DNA of 64,000 bases from Nematostella vectensis (Eukaryota; Cnidaria; Anthozoa; Actiniaria; Edwardsiidae), in assembly GCF_932526225.1 (NCBI RefSeq), contig NC_064047.1:10956494-11020493 (forward strand). The letters run 5' to 3'. Below the pieces are notes generated by a model. That model was given only the letters and a program-made list of their open reading frames with translations, was not told the DNA's origin and ran no database searches. Of the stretch, positions 42,048 to 59,956 are shown piece after piece. The position numbers and the translations under genes were made by a program. Position 1 is the first letter of the stretch; each line of letters opens with the position of its first letter.

Positions 42048-43177
42048 CTCCTGGATTGTGCATGCCAAATAACTGCCCCCAAACCGAGACAAGTTAAACC
42101 AAGAAGTCTGATTTCACCTGTTTTCACACTTCGTCAAATTATATAGTAGAGACAACATATTTTTTTTTGCTTATTTTCATTTCAACAATTTTATTAAATA
42201 TTTTTCCAATCATTTAAATATGTTTAATTAATCACTAAAATATAAATACATTTGTCAATCAATCTCTTTTTGAACTCAACAATAAATAGGATACGTATTT
42301 TCTAGTAAATTTTCTAACTAGTCAAAGTTCCCTTGGATAGGTATCATGTTATTAAATGCAGTATATACATCATATATAATTTACTCCACGATGCTTTAGG
42401 AAGTGATAAAGTTCACAGCCTATACTGAACGATCAAGTCTCGGTTATACGCAATGCTGTTTTAGAAACTCTATCACATGATCCGTAGCGCATGTTGCATT
42501 TGACGACATCGATTGACCGCTCTTTCGTTGCCTGTTTTTCCTTCATTCACAAAGATTTTAGTTTCCTAGAGATCGATGCGCTTGTGGGTTTAATGAGAGT
42601 TGCCCCAGCGTCCCTTGCAACTTCGATATAACCGCTGGAATTTAAAAAACGACTCTAGAGAGCGAGCAACTTTTTTTAATTTCTGGTGGCAACTTTTGAT
42701 AATAAACGAACTTTCCCTAATAGATATAAATCGATAAAGCAGTTTTTAATATATATGGCGGGAACTTCATCAGGCGTCCTGATTAGCTCGCCATCTCTGA
42801 TATCTCATCTCATCGGCTCCCCTAACGGCTAAATCAATAGTCACACACGCTTGTGGTGGTTTCGGTGCGCCGAAATCCTCTACCATTCCACGGCTGGGCG
42901 CAGGGTACGAGGCTTTGTCTGGATTAGCCAATCAAAAACTTACCACTCGAAAGTCCGTCGGCAAATACATTAGCATAATTATCACAACAAGAGTTCAAAA
43001 TGGCAGGTCGAGTGCTTCACATCTGCTCAAGAATTCCCCAAACACCGAGGTTTCCAACACTCAATGAAGGCACGAAAAGAATGTTTTATTTCTTTTATAA
43101 AATAATGTCTAATCCTAAGCAAACGCAAAAGACAAAAAAAACTTCACAACAGCGCCCGCTAATGGCGTCATAAATAA

Positions 43178-43414
43178 AAGCTGCATTGTCGCCAGTTTAC
43201 TTCCGGAGGTCCGACGGAAACCTCAACCGTTAAAAGACAAAAGAATCTATTAGAATCCGAGATATTTAACATGCCATCCGCTCTAAATTATCAATCACAT
43301 CCTCGAAGAAACTGCTTTCAATATTTTGAAATGTTTTTTTGCGTTTTCCGTTAAAAATCATCGGAGATTGTTAAAACGTAATCGACCGGAAGTAAACTGG
43401 TGACAATGCGGCTT
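43178..43414. mobile_element. 237-bp MITE-like element, TAA duplication
   Basis: Ends AAGCTGCATTGTCGCCAGTT and, reversed, AAGCCGCATTGTCACCAGTT, each continuing TACTTCCGG. TAA flanks it at 43175-43177 and 43415-43417. Confidence 0.78.
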
Positions 43415-45959
43415 TAAGGAAAGGGAAATAGTTAGCAGGATTGGCTGAAGGTGGGGGGGTACACAGCCGTAGATATCACATGGAAAAGGATAGTATGTAT
43501 TTGAGTACCATTAATAAGAAATCCGGATCCTAAACTTCCCAAACTTGTATGCTGATGCATTTGCCGGGCCGTCACGCCTTGCATAATATTTTACTTATTC
43601 CGGTCCTTCCCAAATGACGCAAACACTTCTCTAAAACTATATCAAATAACATCTAAAATGTGAAATAGATTAAAAATAGATCCACTTATAAGTATCTCGC
43701 GACGTTGGCATCTACTCTAACCCTAGTACCAAGTATTCCATGGATACCAAAAACTCGTATACAATAAACAGACGCGTGCGTTTTTATAGAAAAAAAAGTT
43801 TTTTTTTCCAAGTTGGCCTAAACTGATTCTTAGCGGGTGCTTGGTAGCCTTTTCTTGAAAATAGCTTTTGAATTTTAGAGGAATTTAAAAGAAAAGTGGC
43901 TAGGAAAATCCCATTCAGCAAACAACAAATGCATGAATTGACTCTCTTAAAATACCCTTCGCCGTACGGCCGACTGAGTTATAATCCTCATTTCCGAAGA
44001 TGTTTATTCGGAAGTTTCCGACGGAGAGGTTGGGTATGTCCGCTGGGAGTCCGCGGACTTGACCACAATTTACATCCGTGGGAAATTGCTTTCTTGATAA
44101 AACATCCATAAAAACCCGAAAAGGTAGACGAATACACGAGAAAGAACACTTTTTGCAAAGATAAGCGTTTCAAAGCCAGACTGAGCTCGCTAAGATGTGC
44201 AAAGTAAGAGAATCCCAACGGATGTTAGCGATCATTCGCATGCGCGTCACAATTTAAACACAGGCAGCACAATGCTACTGTCAGAAGTTTATAAAGAAAT
44301 GTATGGGGAAATTTATATGTTAGCGAAAAAAATACTTTATCGTGAAAAATAAAAATTTAGACCATGTAATATTGTGTTTGAGTCTTCCTTTATTTCTATT
44401 TTGCCGATTGAATGTCAGTAGAGCGAGTTTGAAGCCCGCCACGAATTGTGTTTCTTTTCTTTGTGTCTTTAATCCCCCCATAGTAGCCTTGGGCTGCCTG
44501 TGATTTTAAGAAACCTTGATTGCCTTCACCACAATCTCGGATTATTTCTTTAAACTAAAATAAGGACTTTGACGAGATGTGAAACATGAAGGCCGTGAAG
44601 TGTGATTTTCTTGCTAATCCTCACACATTTTCATTGTTCTACCGTCGCATCATTTCCCTGCTAGCAGAGGCCTCTTTTCTCTGTATTCCGTAAACATTCC
44701 GTGAGGCCAAGTAAAAAAAAAGACATGTTTATCGTCCCCGCCGGCATTCTTTTTCGGGCCGCATCAAATTATTTTTTTTTTTCATTATTTCTGCTGCTTT
44801 TTTGGTTGTTTGCTCCTCAGAAGTTCAAATTTCGTGCGTTAGCTGGTTAGCGATGCCTGTGCGCTGAGATAAAGTATTCGGTCTTCGGCATGAGAGCTAT
44901 CCCGGCGCTTTCCTAATTGGCTAAAATTTTAATCGCGGGATAAACGACCAGAGCCTAGTCTCGGTCTCCCTGCTAGCAGAGGTCTCTTTTTCGGGTACCA
45001 TTAGCCCGGCCTTTTGTGGATATTGATTTGTTACAGAATAAAAGGATAAAGAAATTGGTTTCAGTTGCAAAAAAAGGCGATTGTATTTTCTTTATTTATT
45101 TCAAGGATTTCTCTTGTTATTCCTAGAATTTGGGGTCCGATTCCACCATTCCACCGTCCCACCATTCCTCGATGTTTATTTAAAAGGCTTTTTTTTGGTG
45201 TTTCTTTACTACTTGTTCATATAGATCATAGATATATGTAGACACATTCTTTTTTTTTATAATAACGTCTTATTTTCAAATGCTGGGCCGATCTTATTTT
45301 TGAATATTGTAGTTAGATTTGTAGTATCAAAAATGCAAATCGAATTAATTTCGACGCTGAATGTTTAATTTAAATTTCTAATTTCTAACTTTAATATAAT
45401 GCCTCGTTAACTTTCGTCGCATATTTTTTTATATTACTCGCTTCACCAATTTCTAACGTGATAAAGTAAAAAAGGATTAAAGTCTATCGTAAAGCTTCTG
45501 ACGTCATACATAAAACTGCACGCAACCCGGTGATAGCTTATTTAACCGGATGTAGAAAAGTTCCGTTTAATATTGGTTGGCAAGAGCGAATACGTGCTGA
45601 GCTGCGAACGACTAATACACAGGTCAGTAATTCAGATAGACAGCAACACATTGAGATTATACGACAAACGAGAAGAGGCGGTACTTATAAAATGCTTTTA
45701 AGATTTTTTTTCATTCTCGTTAGAAACCCAAAGATAGAAAATTGGTAATGTTGTGATGTAATGATTATTTAATGATTTTGTTGGTGACTATTAGTGATTA
45801 ATTTGAGCGCACTTTACTCTGTATTAACAGCTTAGCTGGTAGGATTTGGCAATTCGACGGTGAAAGACATCGAGAACGGAAAGAGCGGAAAGACCTGTTG
45901 GTTACGTGTGTAATCATTCAAGACAAGGATAAGACTGCTTCAACGACACTAATGGAAAT

Positions 45960-48776
45960 ATGAGAAGTTTGGATGAAGAGTTTGTGACAAGACTCAAAGG
46001 TCATTCAAGCGGTGGTTCAAAACGAAAGCATCACACGAGGCTTAAAGAACACACGCTAAACTCAAAACAGGATTACAAATTGTGTAATTCTTCACTAGTT
46101 ATGAAATCATTGGAATGGAGGACTGTTTTATTTATTGTTTTGTGTATTATAAACTCTTCACAAGCACTCTACGAGAAGGAGACATTCCCATCAATTAAAA
46201 GTAGGACATTTTTTCAATCTGGGAACATAACTATCGCTGGTCTCTTCCCAGTCCACGTTGGCTCAGATTTTCGCTCAAAGTATATGGCCTTAGCTGAAGC
46301 CATGGTTTTTGCCGTTAATGAAGTGAATAAAGACCCGAACATTCTACCCAATGTTTCACTGGGCTTTGAAATTTATGACTCCTTCTTAAATCCTCGATTG
46401 GGAATGGAAACTGCGCTAGAGTTTGTCAACCGCGTGAAATTCACGTCGATGTACAACGATAAGGACAAATCTTATTCGTGTATGCAACATTTGCGTAAAT
46501 ATAAGCCAATACCGGCTGTTGTTGGGCTTGGAAACTCGGCTACCTCAATCTTATGCTCCAACCTGCTTCAAATCGAGAACATTCCACTTATTAGCTATGC
46601 TGCCACGAGTGATGAACTTAGCAAAGTCAAAGCATATCCGACCTTCCTGAGAACGGTTCCACCTGACAGGTTCCAGTCTCAAGCAATGGTGGACTTGGCG
46701 GAGTATTTTAATTGGAGTTACATCGCAGCTATAGCGGAGGATAACGCATATGGTAGATCCGGCATCGAGTATTTCCGTAAACAATTAGACAATCGAGGGA
46801 TTTGCCTGTCAATAGAGGACTATTTCCCAGTAGGGAAAAACGAAACAATTGCAAAGATTCAAAAGATTGTAAAGACTTTGAAAGAGCTGCCTAAGGTAGA
46901 GGTGGTTGTTTTGTATTGTACTAAGAAGAGAGCTGCGGCGGTAATAGAAGAAGCAGTGAAACAAGGTCTGTCCAAGAAAACATGGATTGCAAGCGAGGCC
47001 TGGGGTGACACTTCCGACATCTTGACTGACAGGTTTATACCGGTTGTAAAGGGGTTGATAGGGATTGTACTACCTGACATTACTGTCGGCAAATACTTAA
47101 AATACTTGACAGAATTACCACCAAGTTATCGTCCAACGGATTGGTGGCAATTGTTTTGGGAGGACGAATTCAAGTGCCGTTTTGCCTCAAACGGACGTGA
47201 GAACTTATGCGCCAGCGATCTCAAGATAACAAAGGAAATCTACAGCCGCCGATTGCACAGCAGTCTCTCTACTTACGTCATCGAGGCAGTGTTTGCTATT
47301 GCGCATGCACTAGACGCTATGCATAAGTGTCGTGAGCCCCATGGCTTGTTACCGGGAGGTCGCTGCCCTTTGACATCCCACATTGAAGCGTCGCATTTAC
47401 TGCTGTATATTAAAGCTGTTAACATTACTCATCCCTATGTTCCGGAAAAACAGATCTGTTTTGACGCAAATGGCGACTCGGAGGGAACATACAATATTGT
47501 TAACCTGCAAAAAAGTAATGTGGACTGGGACTTCAGGAAAGTTGGATCGTGGGTGGCTAGCCGTCAACGCCCACTGGAGATTAACCCATCTCTTATCCAA
47601 TGGAGTGGAGATAGCAAAGGGGATATCCCTCGATCTGTTTGTAACGATGCTTGTAAGCCAGGCTATTGGCAAACCAGAAAACTAGGTTGTTGTTGGGAAT
47701 GTATAAAGTGTTCGGAGAGTTCCATTTCCACGAAGACTGGGTCCACTAATTGCACCGAATGTGCAGAGGACACCATCCCAAACAGCGCGCACACGGAATG
47801 CGTCAAGGTCCCTACTTTTCACATCAGTTGGGCACACCCTATAGGCATCACATTCCTGTCAATCAGTGTCATTGGTATCTTGGTAACCATTGTCATCACT
47901 GTCATCTTCGTCCGGTATAACAACACACCCGTCGTAAAGGCTTCAAACCGTGAGCTGTGTTATATCCTGCTGTTCTGTATCGCCATGTGCTATGTTGCCC
48001 CCGCAGTGTACCTAGCGGAGCCCTCCGCGCTCGTCTGCATTCTCTGCCAGATGTGGTTCTACCTGTTCTACACCACGTGCATCGCCATCCTCGTCGCCAA
48101 GACCAACCGCATCGTCACCCTCTTCTGCGAACGCCTCCCTCGCTCCCAGCTCACCAAAGGCATCACGGGCAGGTACCGTCACATATTCATCGTCGTCATA
48201 GCAACCCTTTGTGAGGTTATTGTTGTTATACTCTGGGTGGTCCTAGACCCCCCTAGACCACACCTTGATAAGTCCACAAGGACAGAGTATATCAGCACGT
48301 GCAGGCCTAATTCGCAGCTCGCGGGCCGAGTGTGCCAGTACCTGCTGATGAGCTTACTGATCGGTATGTCACTCACGTGTTGTTACTTCGCGTACAAGGC
48401 CAGACATCTTCCGGATAATTTTAATGAAGGCAAATTCATCGCGTTCTCCATGTACGTGTTGGTGATCTCGTGGGTGACTTTTTATCCCGTGGTTTTGAAT
48501 ATCCAGGATCAATACACTACTGTTGTACTGAGCGCAACTACAGTAATAGCAGCGTCGGGCCTTCTCGTGTGCATGTTTATACCTAAAGTGTATATCATTT
48601 TATGGACACCGGAGAAGAACACTAGGCAACATATGCAGAGTCAGCTTACCCGGCATGCTTTTCGACCAGACAACACTATGTCGGCATCACCGTTACCGCT
48701 GGGAAGACTGCAAGCGGGCTCACTGATGGCGTATTCAAGTGGGAGTCCTAGAGGGAGTGTGGTGACTAGACTGTGA
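45960..48776 (+). CDS. Metabotropic-glutamate-receptor-like class C GPCR, single exon
   Basis: 938 aa from ATG 45960. A second ATG at 46101 begins MKSLEWRTVLFIVLCIINSS, a clear signal peptide, and is the likelier start (891 aa). Venus-flytrap domain ~80-520: GLFPVHVG, YAATSDELSK, RTVPPDRFQSQAMVDL and DNAYGRSG parallel the mGluR glutamate-site segments. The aspartate of mGluR hinge motif GSD(G/S)W is Glu here (IASEAWG). Cys-rich domain ~560-612 (CNDACKPGYW, GCCWECIKC). Seven-TM domain ~620-875, including TPVVKASNRELCYILL and AKTNRIVTLF; short tail. No introns in the coding region. It would couple to G proteins as a dimer. Its ligand may be glutamate or another amino acid. Confidence 0.92.
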   Translation: MRSLDEEFVTRLKGHSSGGSKRKHHTRLKEHTLNSKQDYKLCNSSLVMKSLEWRTVLFIVLCIINSSQALYEKETFPSIKSRTFFQSGNITIAGLFPVHVGSDFRSKYMALAEAMVFAVNEVNKDPNILPNVSLGFEIYDSFLNPRLGMETALEFVNRVKFTSMYNDKDKSYSCMQHLRKYKPIPAVVGLGNSATSILCSNLLQIENIPLISYAATSDELSKVKAYPTFLRTVPPDRFQSQAMVDLAEYFNWSYIAAIAEDNAYGRSGIEYFRKQLDNRGICLSIEDYFPVGKNETIAKIQKIVKTLKELPKVEVVVLYCTKKRAAAVIEEAVKQGLSKKTWIASEAWGDTSDILTDRFIPVVKGLIGIVLPDITVGKYLKYLTELPPSYRPTDWWQLFWEDEFKCRFASNGRENLCASDLKITKEIYSRRLHSSLSTYVIEAVFAIAHALDAMHKCREPHGLLPGGRCPLTSHIEASHLLLYIKAVNITHPYVPEKQICFDANGDSEGTYNIVNLQKSNVDWDFRKVGSWVASRQRPLEINPSLIQWSGDSKGDIPRSVCNDACKPGYWQTRKLGCCWECIKCSESSISTKTGSTNCTECAEDTIPNSAHTECVKVPTFHISWAHPIGITFLSISVIGILVTIVITVIFVRYNNTPVVKASNRELCYILLFCIAMCYVAPAVYLAEPSALVCILCQMWFYLFYTTCIAILVAKTNRIVTLFCERLPRSQLTKGITGRYRHIFIVVIATLCEVIVVILWVVLDPPRPHLDKSTRTEYISTCRPNSQLAGRVCQYLLMSLLIGMSLTCCYFAYKARHLPDNFNEGKFIAFSMYVLVISWVTFYPVVLNIQDQYTTVVLSATTVIAASGLLVCMFIPKVYIILWTPEKNTRQHMQSQLTRHAFRPDNTMSASPLPLGRLQAGSLMAYSSGSPRGSVVTRL

Positions 48777-48779
48777 TAA

Positions 48780-50417
48780 TAGCCGCTGATATACATCCCG
48801 TGCCGTATATAACAAATGCGTTACATGGCTCATAAATTAAGTCATGTTCAGTATAAGTTAAGCAACGCGATAGGAACATAGTTTGTTAGGCCAAATTCTG
48901 ATAATAAACCACAAAAATCCATATAATTTGGCTGAGATGCAGACACGTTTCGGCTAGCGGATCGGGGAGTGTTCGCGCGCTACGAAGGACTAGCTCAGAT
49001 TACGTAACTTGACCGGGTTTTCTAAACAAACACGGAGAGCGCGTTGCAAACAAGGCACATTTTAGCCAAATTAGAGAAATTTTATAAGAACTGAGGCTAA
49101 CAAACTCTGTTTCCAAAAGCGGATCTCTGGGGAGGGTTTAGGGTATTAAACACCTCCCCCCTTTCAGCTGCCAGAAAGCCATATGTAACAACAAAAAATT
49201 ACACCCTCCACCTTTGTCCCTTAGCCAGACCCCCCTTTAGCCAAAAGCTAGATCCGCCCCTGGTTCCTACTTGGTTAAGTCGGGGGTGGTACCAGTAAAA
49301 TATAAAACGATATTTTAACAAGGGGATTTACTGATTCTAGTTCCCATACATGTATTTAGGAACGCCCAGAGCTACAAACCGTGCCATACATATACTTAGA
49401 GTATATGTACGGTGATAGGCATAATATTGTGTGTAGCAAGCTTAACATAAACATTATTCAAGTATGTATGCTTTCTACGGTAAATAAAACACTTACTCTA
49501 CACAAATAATGAAACGCATTTGCATTTTTATTTTTATTGTAATTTTTCTCGTATGTTTAAATATATTCAGAAATAGAGAAAGCAAGAACGATTAAACATA
49601 GTACCGCAGTTTACATCTAATTATCCGCGGAACTAATTGAAAATAATTGAAATATACAGCCATCATCGCAAACTTATTTTTCTACGTAGTCCCAAGTGTT
49701 CTTACCGGGATACCTGTCTTCGAAGGCGAAAAATGTTAGCTATGATCTGGAACGAGTTCATACCAACCACAGGAAGCCCGGTCAGACCATCTTGGGCTAG
49801 GGTGCATTTTCACTCCTCTAAGCCGACAAGTAAAAAAGTCTATGTTAATAATATTTGCGTATCAAGAGTTGATACGCGCTTTTCACTGCATCTTTTTCGT
49901 ATTTACCAATTGATTTGAATAAAAAAGGTTTAGATGATGGCGGCCGCTGTTTGATGTGTCGGCTAAGTAAACGCGGCGGATGCATTCATGGGTCTCAAAA
50001 TGGAAAACTAGCAAATAGATTAAGCATATTTGTTTAATTTTTTTTTTTGCCAGCTCATTGCCGATATAGAGATTGTGTTTGTGTGGAGTGTCAGGCCCGT
50101 AGCCAGGGGGGTTTGGGGTCCCCCCTCACCCCCACAAAAAAAAACTGGCTTGAAGGTCCGCCCAGAGTAAACAAAGAATATAACGTTTGGATGGATAAAC
50201 CGTGGATATCAATAAGTCTTTTTATAATAATTATCTTAATTATTATCGCTATATGTTCAGCAAGCACCCTATTGATTTGAATTATTGATTGCATACCGGA
50301 AATTTGGTCCGCTGAAATGGAAAAACGAACCACCCAGCTCAAAATCATGTCTACGGGCCTGTGCACCCTCACCGTCCCAGGCAACTCTACGAACCTGGAA
50401 GACTCCCTAGACGTACC
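48780..50417. other. Region between convergent receptor genes
   Basis: AT-rich 3' flanks of both class C receptors. AATAAA-type signals occur near 49485 on the plus strand. Fragments of dispersed repeats (AGCCAGGGGGGTTTGGGGTC near 50100) are present. No gene seen. Confidence 0.5.
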
Positions 50418-54386
<3,969 letters not shown>

Positions 54387-54499
54387 GATAAATTTAGTAG
54401 ACTTCTATATCGTCATGGTATAATAAAAAATACCTTGTCCTTGTTCCTTGGGCATGTCCCCCCCCCCCCCCAATATTTTCAAAAATTATAAGGAAATGA

Positions 54500-54665
54500 C
54501 CCATATCAATATTTGGGTGATCTTCAAACCCGCTGGGTCAATCTCTTGGAGGACTGGGTCTTTTCAAGATTAGCGAGATAAAGATTTGACCAAGCTATCA
54601 AGTTTTCCTGGACAAATTTTTGCCTCAAGTCTCAATTTGACAGAAATCAGCATTTTTCAACAAGC
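54500..54665. repeat. Dispersed repeat, inverted relative to 41872-42047
   Basis: See the partner copy. It is preceded by a poly-C run and AATATTTTCAAAAATTATAA, AGGAAATGAC, segments also present in the element at 62044-62211. Confidence 0.8.
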
Positions 54666-57600
54666 TAACATTTTAAATCCATTTAAAGATTTTAGGGTAT
54701 GTTAAACAATTTCTACATATTCGGTAATGGTAATTCGTTAACTTCTATAGTCAGCTAGGATAAAAGAATTCTAGCACAACTGCGTCCCATTCACATTCCT
54801 TCTAATTCACATGCATCGTTTTCGCTTAGCTAAACTTAAATTATTAATTGGAAAAATTTGGGGGTTTTACTATTGTGTACGGAAAAAGAAGCAGAAATCC
54901 TACATGCTCTTATATGCCTTCGATACAAAGCGATTCGATACAGGAAGTCATAAAATTAATCTCGTTCTTAATACACCGACGGAACAGCGACAGAATGATA
55001 GAGTACGCTATAGAGTGCGCTAACCCAGTTAGTCGACGAAATCTTTTTTTAAACTCGAGAATACAAATCATGTACGAGTTATTGTGGTGACTCCGATGTC
55101 ACTCCATCATTGGATCATTGGATCACTAATCCGTAAACTTTTTATGGTATTTCTGAGCTTTTGCAACGCAGCAATCCTTAGGTCCTCCTGTAAATTTCCG
55201 GGTTTTCGCGTTGTTTGTTTGAATTTGTGCTGAAAGAGCGACTAGTAAAACTGCGACTTTTAAGTCCAAGAAACATAAGGTAAAGGTTCTGTTAGCTGGG
55301 TCTCTGGTCGCAGGGTAATAGGCAGAATAAATTTTTAAAGATTAAAAAAATGATATGTTTTCTGTTTTTAATAGGGCCAGCAATCTACATCAATCCTTTA
55401 TTTAAGATGTTGCCTCAACCTTTAATCTTTAGAATTATTGTATTAGAAACGCTTTCATTGACTTTAGCAAGCGGCAATTCTGGCTAAGCGATTTCGGCTC
55501 CCAAAACACGTTGCAGAGTGTTTTATGATCACGTTTTTGCAATTGATTATCTTTCAAGTACCAGATTCAAAAGTTCATTTTATCATTGGTAATTGGTGTC
55601 TTCTCGGCTATGCCTTGATTTGAGCACCGCTCATTCTAAAAACTTGGGTCAGAAACGCATGTAAGAATATTCCCTATATTCTGCTGTTTTCTCAAGAACG
55701 CTCGACTCTTGCTATGCCATGGGGAAAGTTCAGATTCCCCTTAAATGAGTGAGGGGATTTTATTGGTGTAATACAAGGTCACTGAAAACAAGGCATTTTT
55801 CTCTCTTGTTTTTATACAATGTTTTCGATAATAAAAGTATAACTCTCAGCCGGAATTCTTTGATGTTTCGACTAATGATCACATCCGTGTATATCCTTTG
55901 AAGGAAACCTTTTTGTTTCTCTAAGGAGGCTTTCTGATACAAATATATGAGGGAAGATTGTGTTGTTGTCTTTAACCTTGACTATTCATTCACTTAACTA
56001 TAAAAACGCTGTCTTTAAACAATCTCCTTATGCTAAAAGTTAACAAATAGACTACATTTTACAGCATTTCATCCAAGCATTTTCACGACTGTTGGACTTT
56101 GGACTACAATGAAACGCTTACCTTCCAAATATCAACTTCCAAATAATACTACCATCATCGGCTTCGGAATCCACATATCTCACATCAACATCTCAAATTC
56201 TTGTAAAAAATGCTTTTTTAAAATTAAAAGTCAGATCGAAATACAATGTTGTCTGGTGAGTTCTTGGGTGCGTATGTTTTCCTTGTAAAAATCACAGAGA
56301 ATAATTTTGCTACCCGATACTGATAATCTAAATAGAGTGAGAATTCATTCTCGTTCCCAGAGAATTACCCATATTGCGTGGACGGCCAATCAGCATAGAG
56401 GAAAATCGATATTAATTTCAAACTTCGCAATATGCATCCGGAAATCTCATGAAACATCGAAATAAAAAGACATTTCATCAATAAAATCCTAGTCAAATAA
56501 AAAAAACATTTCTTCAATAAACTCCTCGTCTAGAGCTAACAAATCTTGTATCGAGAAAATCGAATTCATCCTTTTGCTGTCAAATTCTTTTAAATATCAT
56601 AATTCTCCTTTCTTCCTAATATTGAAGTTTGGAATTGATACACTTGTCATCGGTAGCGCTAATTCTGACATGGTTTTCCGATGTTTGCCAAAGGCTGATC
56701 ATTGGTAATTATTCAATGGAAACGTGAATTGGCTTTCTTTGTCGGAGAAAAAGAAAATTAAAACCACATAGCATGAGCTGTATTCAATTTCAGGTACTTG
56801 TCAATGAAGATGATACGCTTCTATTCATCTCATGCTTTTGGTAATGAAAGTTAACAATTAGAAAACGGAACCGAAGGAAAAAAAGGGGGGTGAGCGACAG
56901 TAAAATACACTAATTATAATGTGTTTTTTTCCTTTTTCAAAGAAAATCCGAAATTTGATTCTCTTATAAGTATCCTTTTGCTTCAACGGTCAATGTGAAT
57001 CAAAGGCCCGCTCATTCATGGTTCTACACTTGCACGCTCAGACACGACGTACTACAGACCAACAAAACAATGTCTTCGAAGTCGAACTTACCTATTCCTA
57101 TGTGCATCTGTTATCTTTTCCCATTCAGTGTTGTGTGAATACCCTATATCTGTACAAAGATGATCGTTCAGCACGCATTCAGTCAAAATGTCCGTTTTTT
57201 TTATTTTTTTATACATCGGCTTTTTTTTGTTTTTTACAGATCTTCCAAACAAAGTTCTAATGGCTTACATGTCGGGTTGATGTCACACGCTTGGAGATTT
57301 AAATCTCATTTCTTAGATATTTATTTCTTCTTCTTCTTCTTAGTTACGGTGTGTTCGCCATCGTCCAAAGAAAATACACAAAACCCCCTTTGACTTGGCA
57401 TCTTTTGCTAAATAATCGCAGAACTCCTTCCATGCTAAAAAAAACTTATTCCCCGAACAACAGCGTGAGACAACCGATATTTTCGTTAAACAAACACGAC
57501 GTGCGTATTCAACACAAATTTCACAACAAGAGCAAAGAGCGAAAAAAGCCGAATAAATAATGCAATGAAGTCGTACACATGTTCACAAACTTTGAGCTTA

Positions 57601-58081
57601 AACAATAGCTCATAAATACACCGCCTTCGACTTCTGGGAAAAGAAAATATAAATCTCACTTAATCGGCCGATTACCAGATTTTTCAGCGAGAAAGAAACA
57701 CGACATTTAGCATAAAATTTGTCGAGCTGCTCTGTGATAAGTCCAGCACCAAATGGATTGAGGACTCAAGCGACTAACACTAATAGTTGTGTTCCTATTG
57801 AGCTTTTAAATGACCTATGGATGGGATACTTTGGTCTATTCTTTTAAGTTTGAAATGAAGAAAACTATATTGTTGCTTAATAATCTAATATTATTGCTTA
57901 GTAATATAATCCGATTTTTATAAAATGGAACATGGGGGATTATCTAAATAGGGAAAATATGATTGCCAATATAAGGACATTTTAAATGATCTTGATATGT
58001 TTAGCAGTTTTCACTGCCACTCAACAATCCGTGAATATAGGAGAGAAGGTCCAGAAGAACTTGGGCCCATTGACTCACTCA

Positions 58082-58363
58082 AGGCCCTGTCGCCCCATGA
58101 CAGGTAATCCGGAATCCGGAATCCATGAAAAAAATGAGATATGGGATCCGGAATCCATGAAAAAATGAGATATGGAATCCGGAATCCATGAAAAAATGAG
58201 ATATGGAATCCGGAATCCATGAAAAAATGAGATATGGAATCCGGAATCCATGCTGCTGGAATCCGGAATCCACGAGAAAAAACCCACATGGAATCCGGAA
58301 TCCACACACTAGGATCCGGAATCCAGAACCCTATTGGAGAACCTGTCATGGGGCGAGCCCTGG
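58082..58363. mobile_element. MITE-like element with internal ~32-bp minisatellite
   Basis: The left end GGCCCTGTCGCCCCATGACA pairs with right-end TGTCATGGGGCGAGCCCTGG. The interior is about seven units of AATCCGGAATCCATGAAAAA + ATGAGATATGG, degenerating to the right. A second element type here with a satellite grown inside inverted ends. Confidence 0.75.
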
Positions 58364-59956
58364 CTTGTTTATAAGATGTAAAGCGGTGAAGAAGCCCTTT
58401 TTTTAGACTATCTGTTGTGTGTCCGCAAATTATTCGGACTTTAATGATCACCAACGCCTCGCCTCCAGGCTTTATGAACTAACACATAAACAAGCTTTTC
58501 CCTGAATAGGTTATATTGTCTGCAATTTGAATGATGTCGCTTTACAAAATGTAATCGCCCGCAGAGTATCGCGCATAGCGACAGTTTAGACCTATACACA
58601 TTCAAATACACGGCTTCTCAAGTCAGGAGAGGATTCGCTGGCTGCAGCTCTAGACTGAAAAATGAAAATCCAAGACGGAAGCAAATAGGACACGATGAAA
58701 ACATTCCTTCTGGAGACAACTAAGGTTTGTCATGTAAACAGTAGTTTTTTTTTTTTTCAGTTAGACACAAAGTTAGAAATAGTTTCAACAAAGATGGCTT
58801 TATAACTTTTAAATGTAAACTCGACTTACTTGACTTAACAAAAAATCCATTAATTTAAAAGTAAGCATAAAGGAGCTTTTCAACGAAAAGTGGGCTATAA
58901 ATGCCATACAAAAGGATTTTCGATTTTGTATAAAATGCTGAATTGCTTGAATAAACTTTGGATAATTAGATTAATGCATAATTGATTAAACTAGGCTCAA
59001 AGTTTCTTTTAAGTCTTTTGAAAAATTTTATACTACTGTACCAGCTATATTTTTGGGTTCTCTAACCACATGTAACAAGAGGCTATGACTCTCTCTGACC
59101 ACTTGTGACAAAACGACTATGACCCGCATGGCTGGGGGAGGTACCGGTTTTTTAGTTGTTCGCTGTTATAAAATCTTTACAAGATCTGGTATCTACAAGT
59201 ATTTTCTAACAGGTTTCTCTTCAAGTTCTTAAGAGTCTAAAGTGAGTTTTGTGTGTTGGGGCTCCGGTACGCACCCATATTTATATGCTACTAAGACGGC
59301 ATGTCCTTTAGGATAACTGACACTGACATCCCAAAGGGCTTTTAGCACTCTTTATAAGGGTTTAACCAATGGGTGTATGAGGGACGACTTTCCTATGTGG
59401 GTGTGCCAGTCGGTTACCCTTGGGCTACCGTGACTTACGTAATGTTTACATGTTGCTACTGACTACGGATGTCACACACTAACTTGTTACACTGCTAGTG
59501 CGCATGGCAAGATACACACGTGACTATTATGACTGACAGCATTACAATAATTTTTGCACTGAAACTCTTTAAATGTACTAAAACTTTATTTCATTTAGGT
59601 CTGAAGCTTACTTAGGGTAAACCTTGTGTGAACTCAGATTTAACTTTGCTTATGTAGTTAACGGATACAGGACTAAAACAAATGCTCACAGCTCTGTTCT
59701 CCAGTACCACTTGAAAAGGGACGCGGTACGCCCATAAGTACCCCGAGCAAAAGGTCAATCTACTAAAAATACGAACTGCTTGTCTAAGCAATTTCCATGC
59801 GAGCGTTTTAGATTCCCCTGTCAAACGCGATAGGTTAGCTAAACAAAATGCTTTTAGTCTTTCCGTGGACTTCAATATGCTGACAGCCGATCAGTATATA
59901 ATTTCTAGATGCTAAATATGTCTTCACTACAGGTGTGACTTATTTCTGCGTGACAC

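Larger units (their letters stand above)
41391..45959. other. Intergenic, no gene supported
   Basis: Contains a dispersed repeat at 41872-42047 and a MITE at 43178-43414. Two related segments CCCTGCTAGCAGAGG(C/T)CTCT occur at about 44656 and 44968 and may mark another element. No ORF here shows family features. The 5' UTR of the class C receptor may begin in the 45780-45959 part. Confidence 0.55.
54390..59950. other. Gene-poor intergenic DNA
   Basis: No exon or gene could be supported on either strand. It holds the dispersed repeat at 54500-54665, a MITE at 58082-58363 and a short TTC run at 57327-57340. An 87-codon frame on the minus strand at 59875-59612 has no recognisable features. Confidence 0.55.

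Noticed and set aside
43896-44218. 71-76 codon frames on both strands
   Set aside because: Short, overlapping, no recognisable motif, no flanking splice logic.
59612-59875. 87-aa minus-strand frame
   Set aside because: No domain, no homologue I recognise, and located in repeat-rich DNA.
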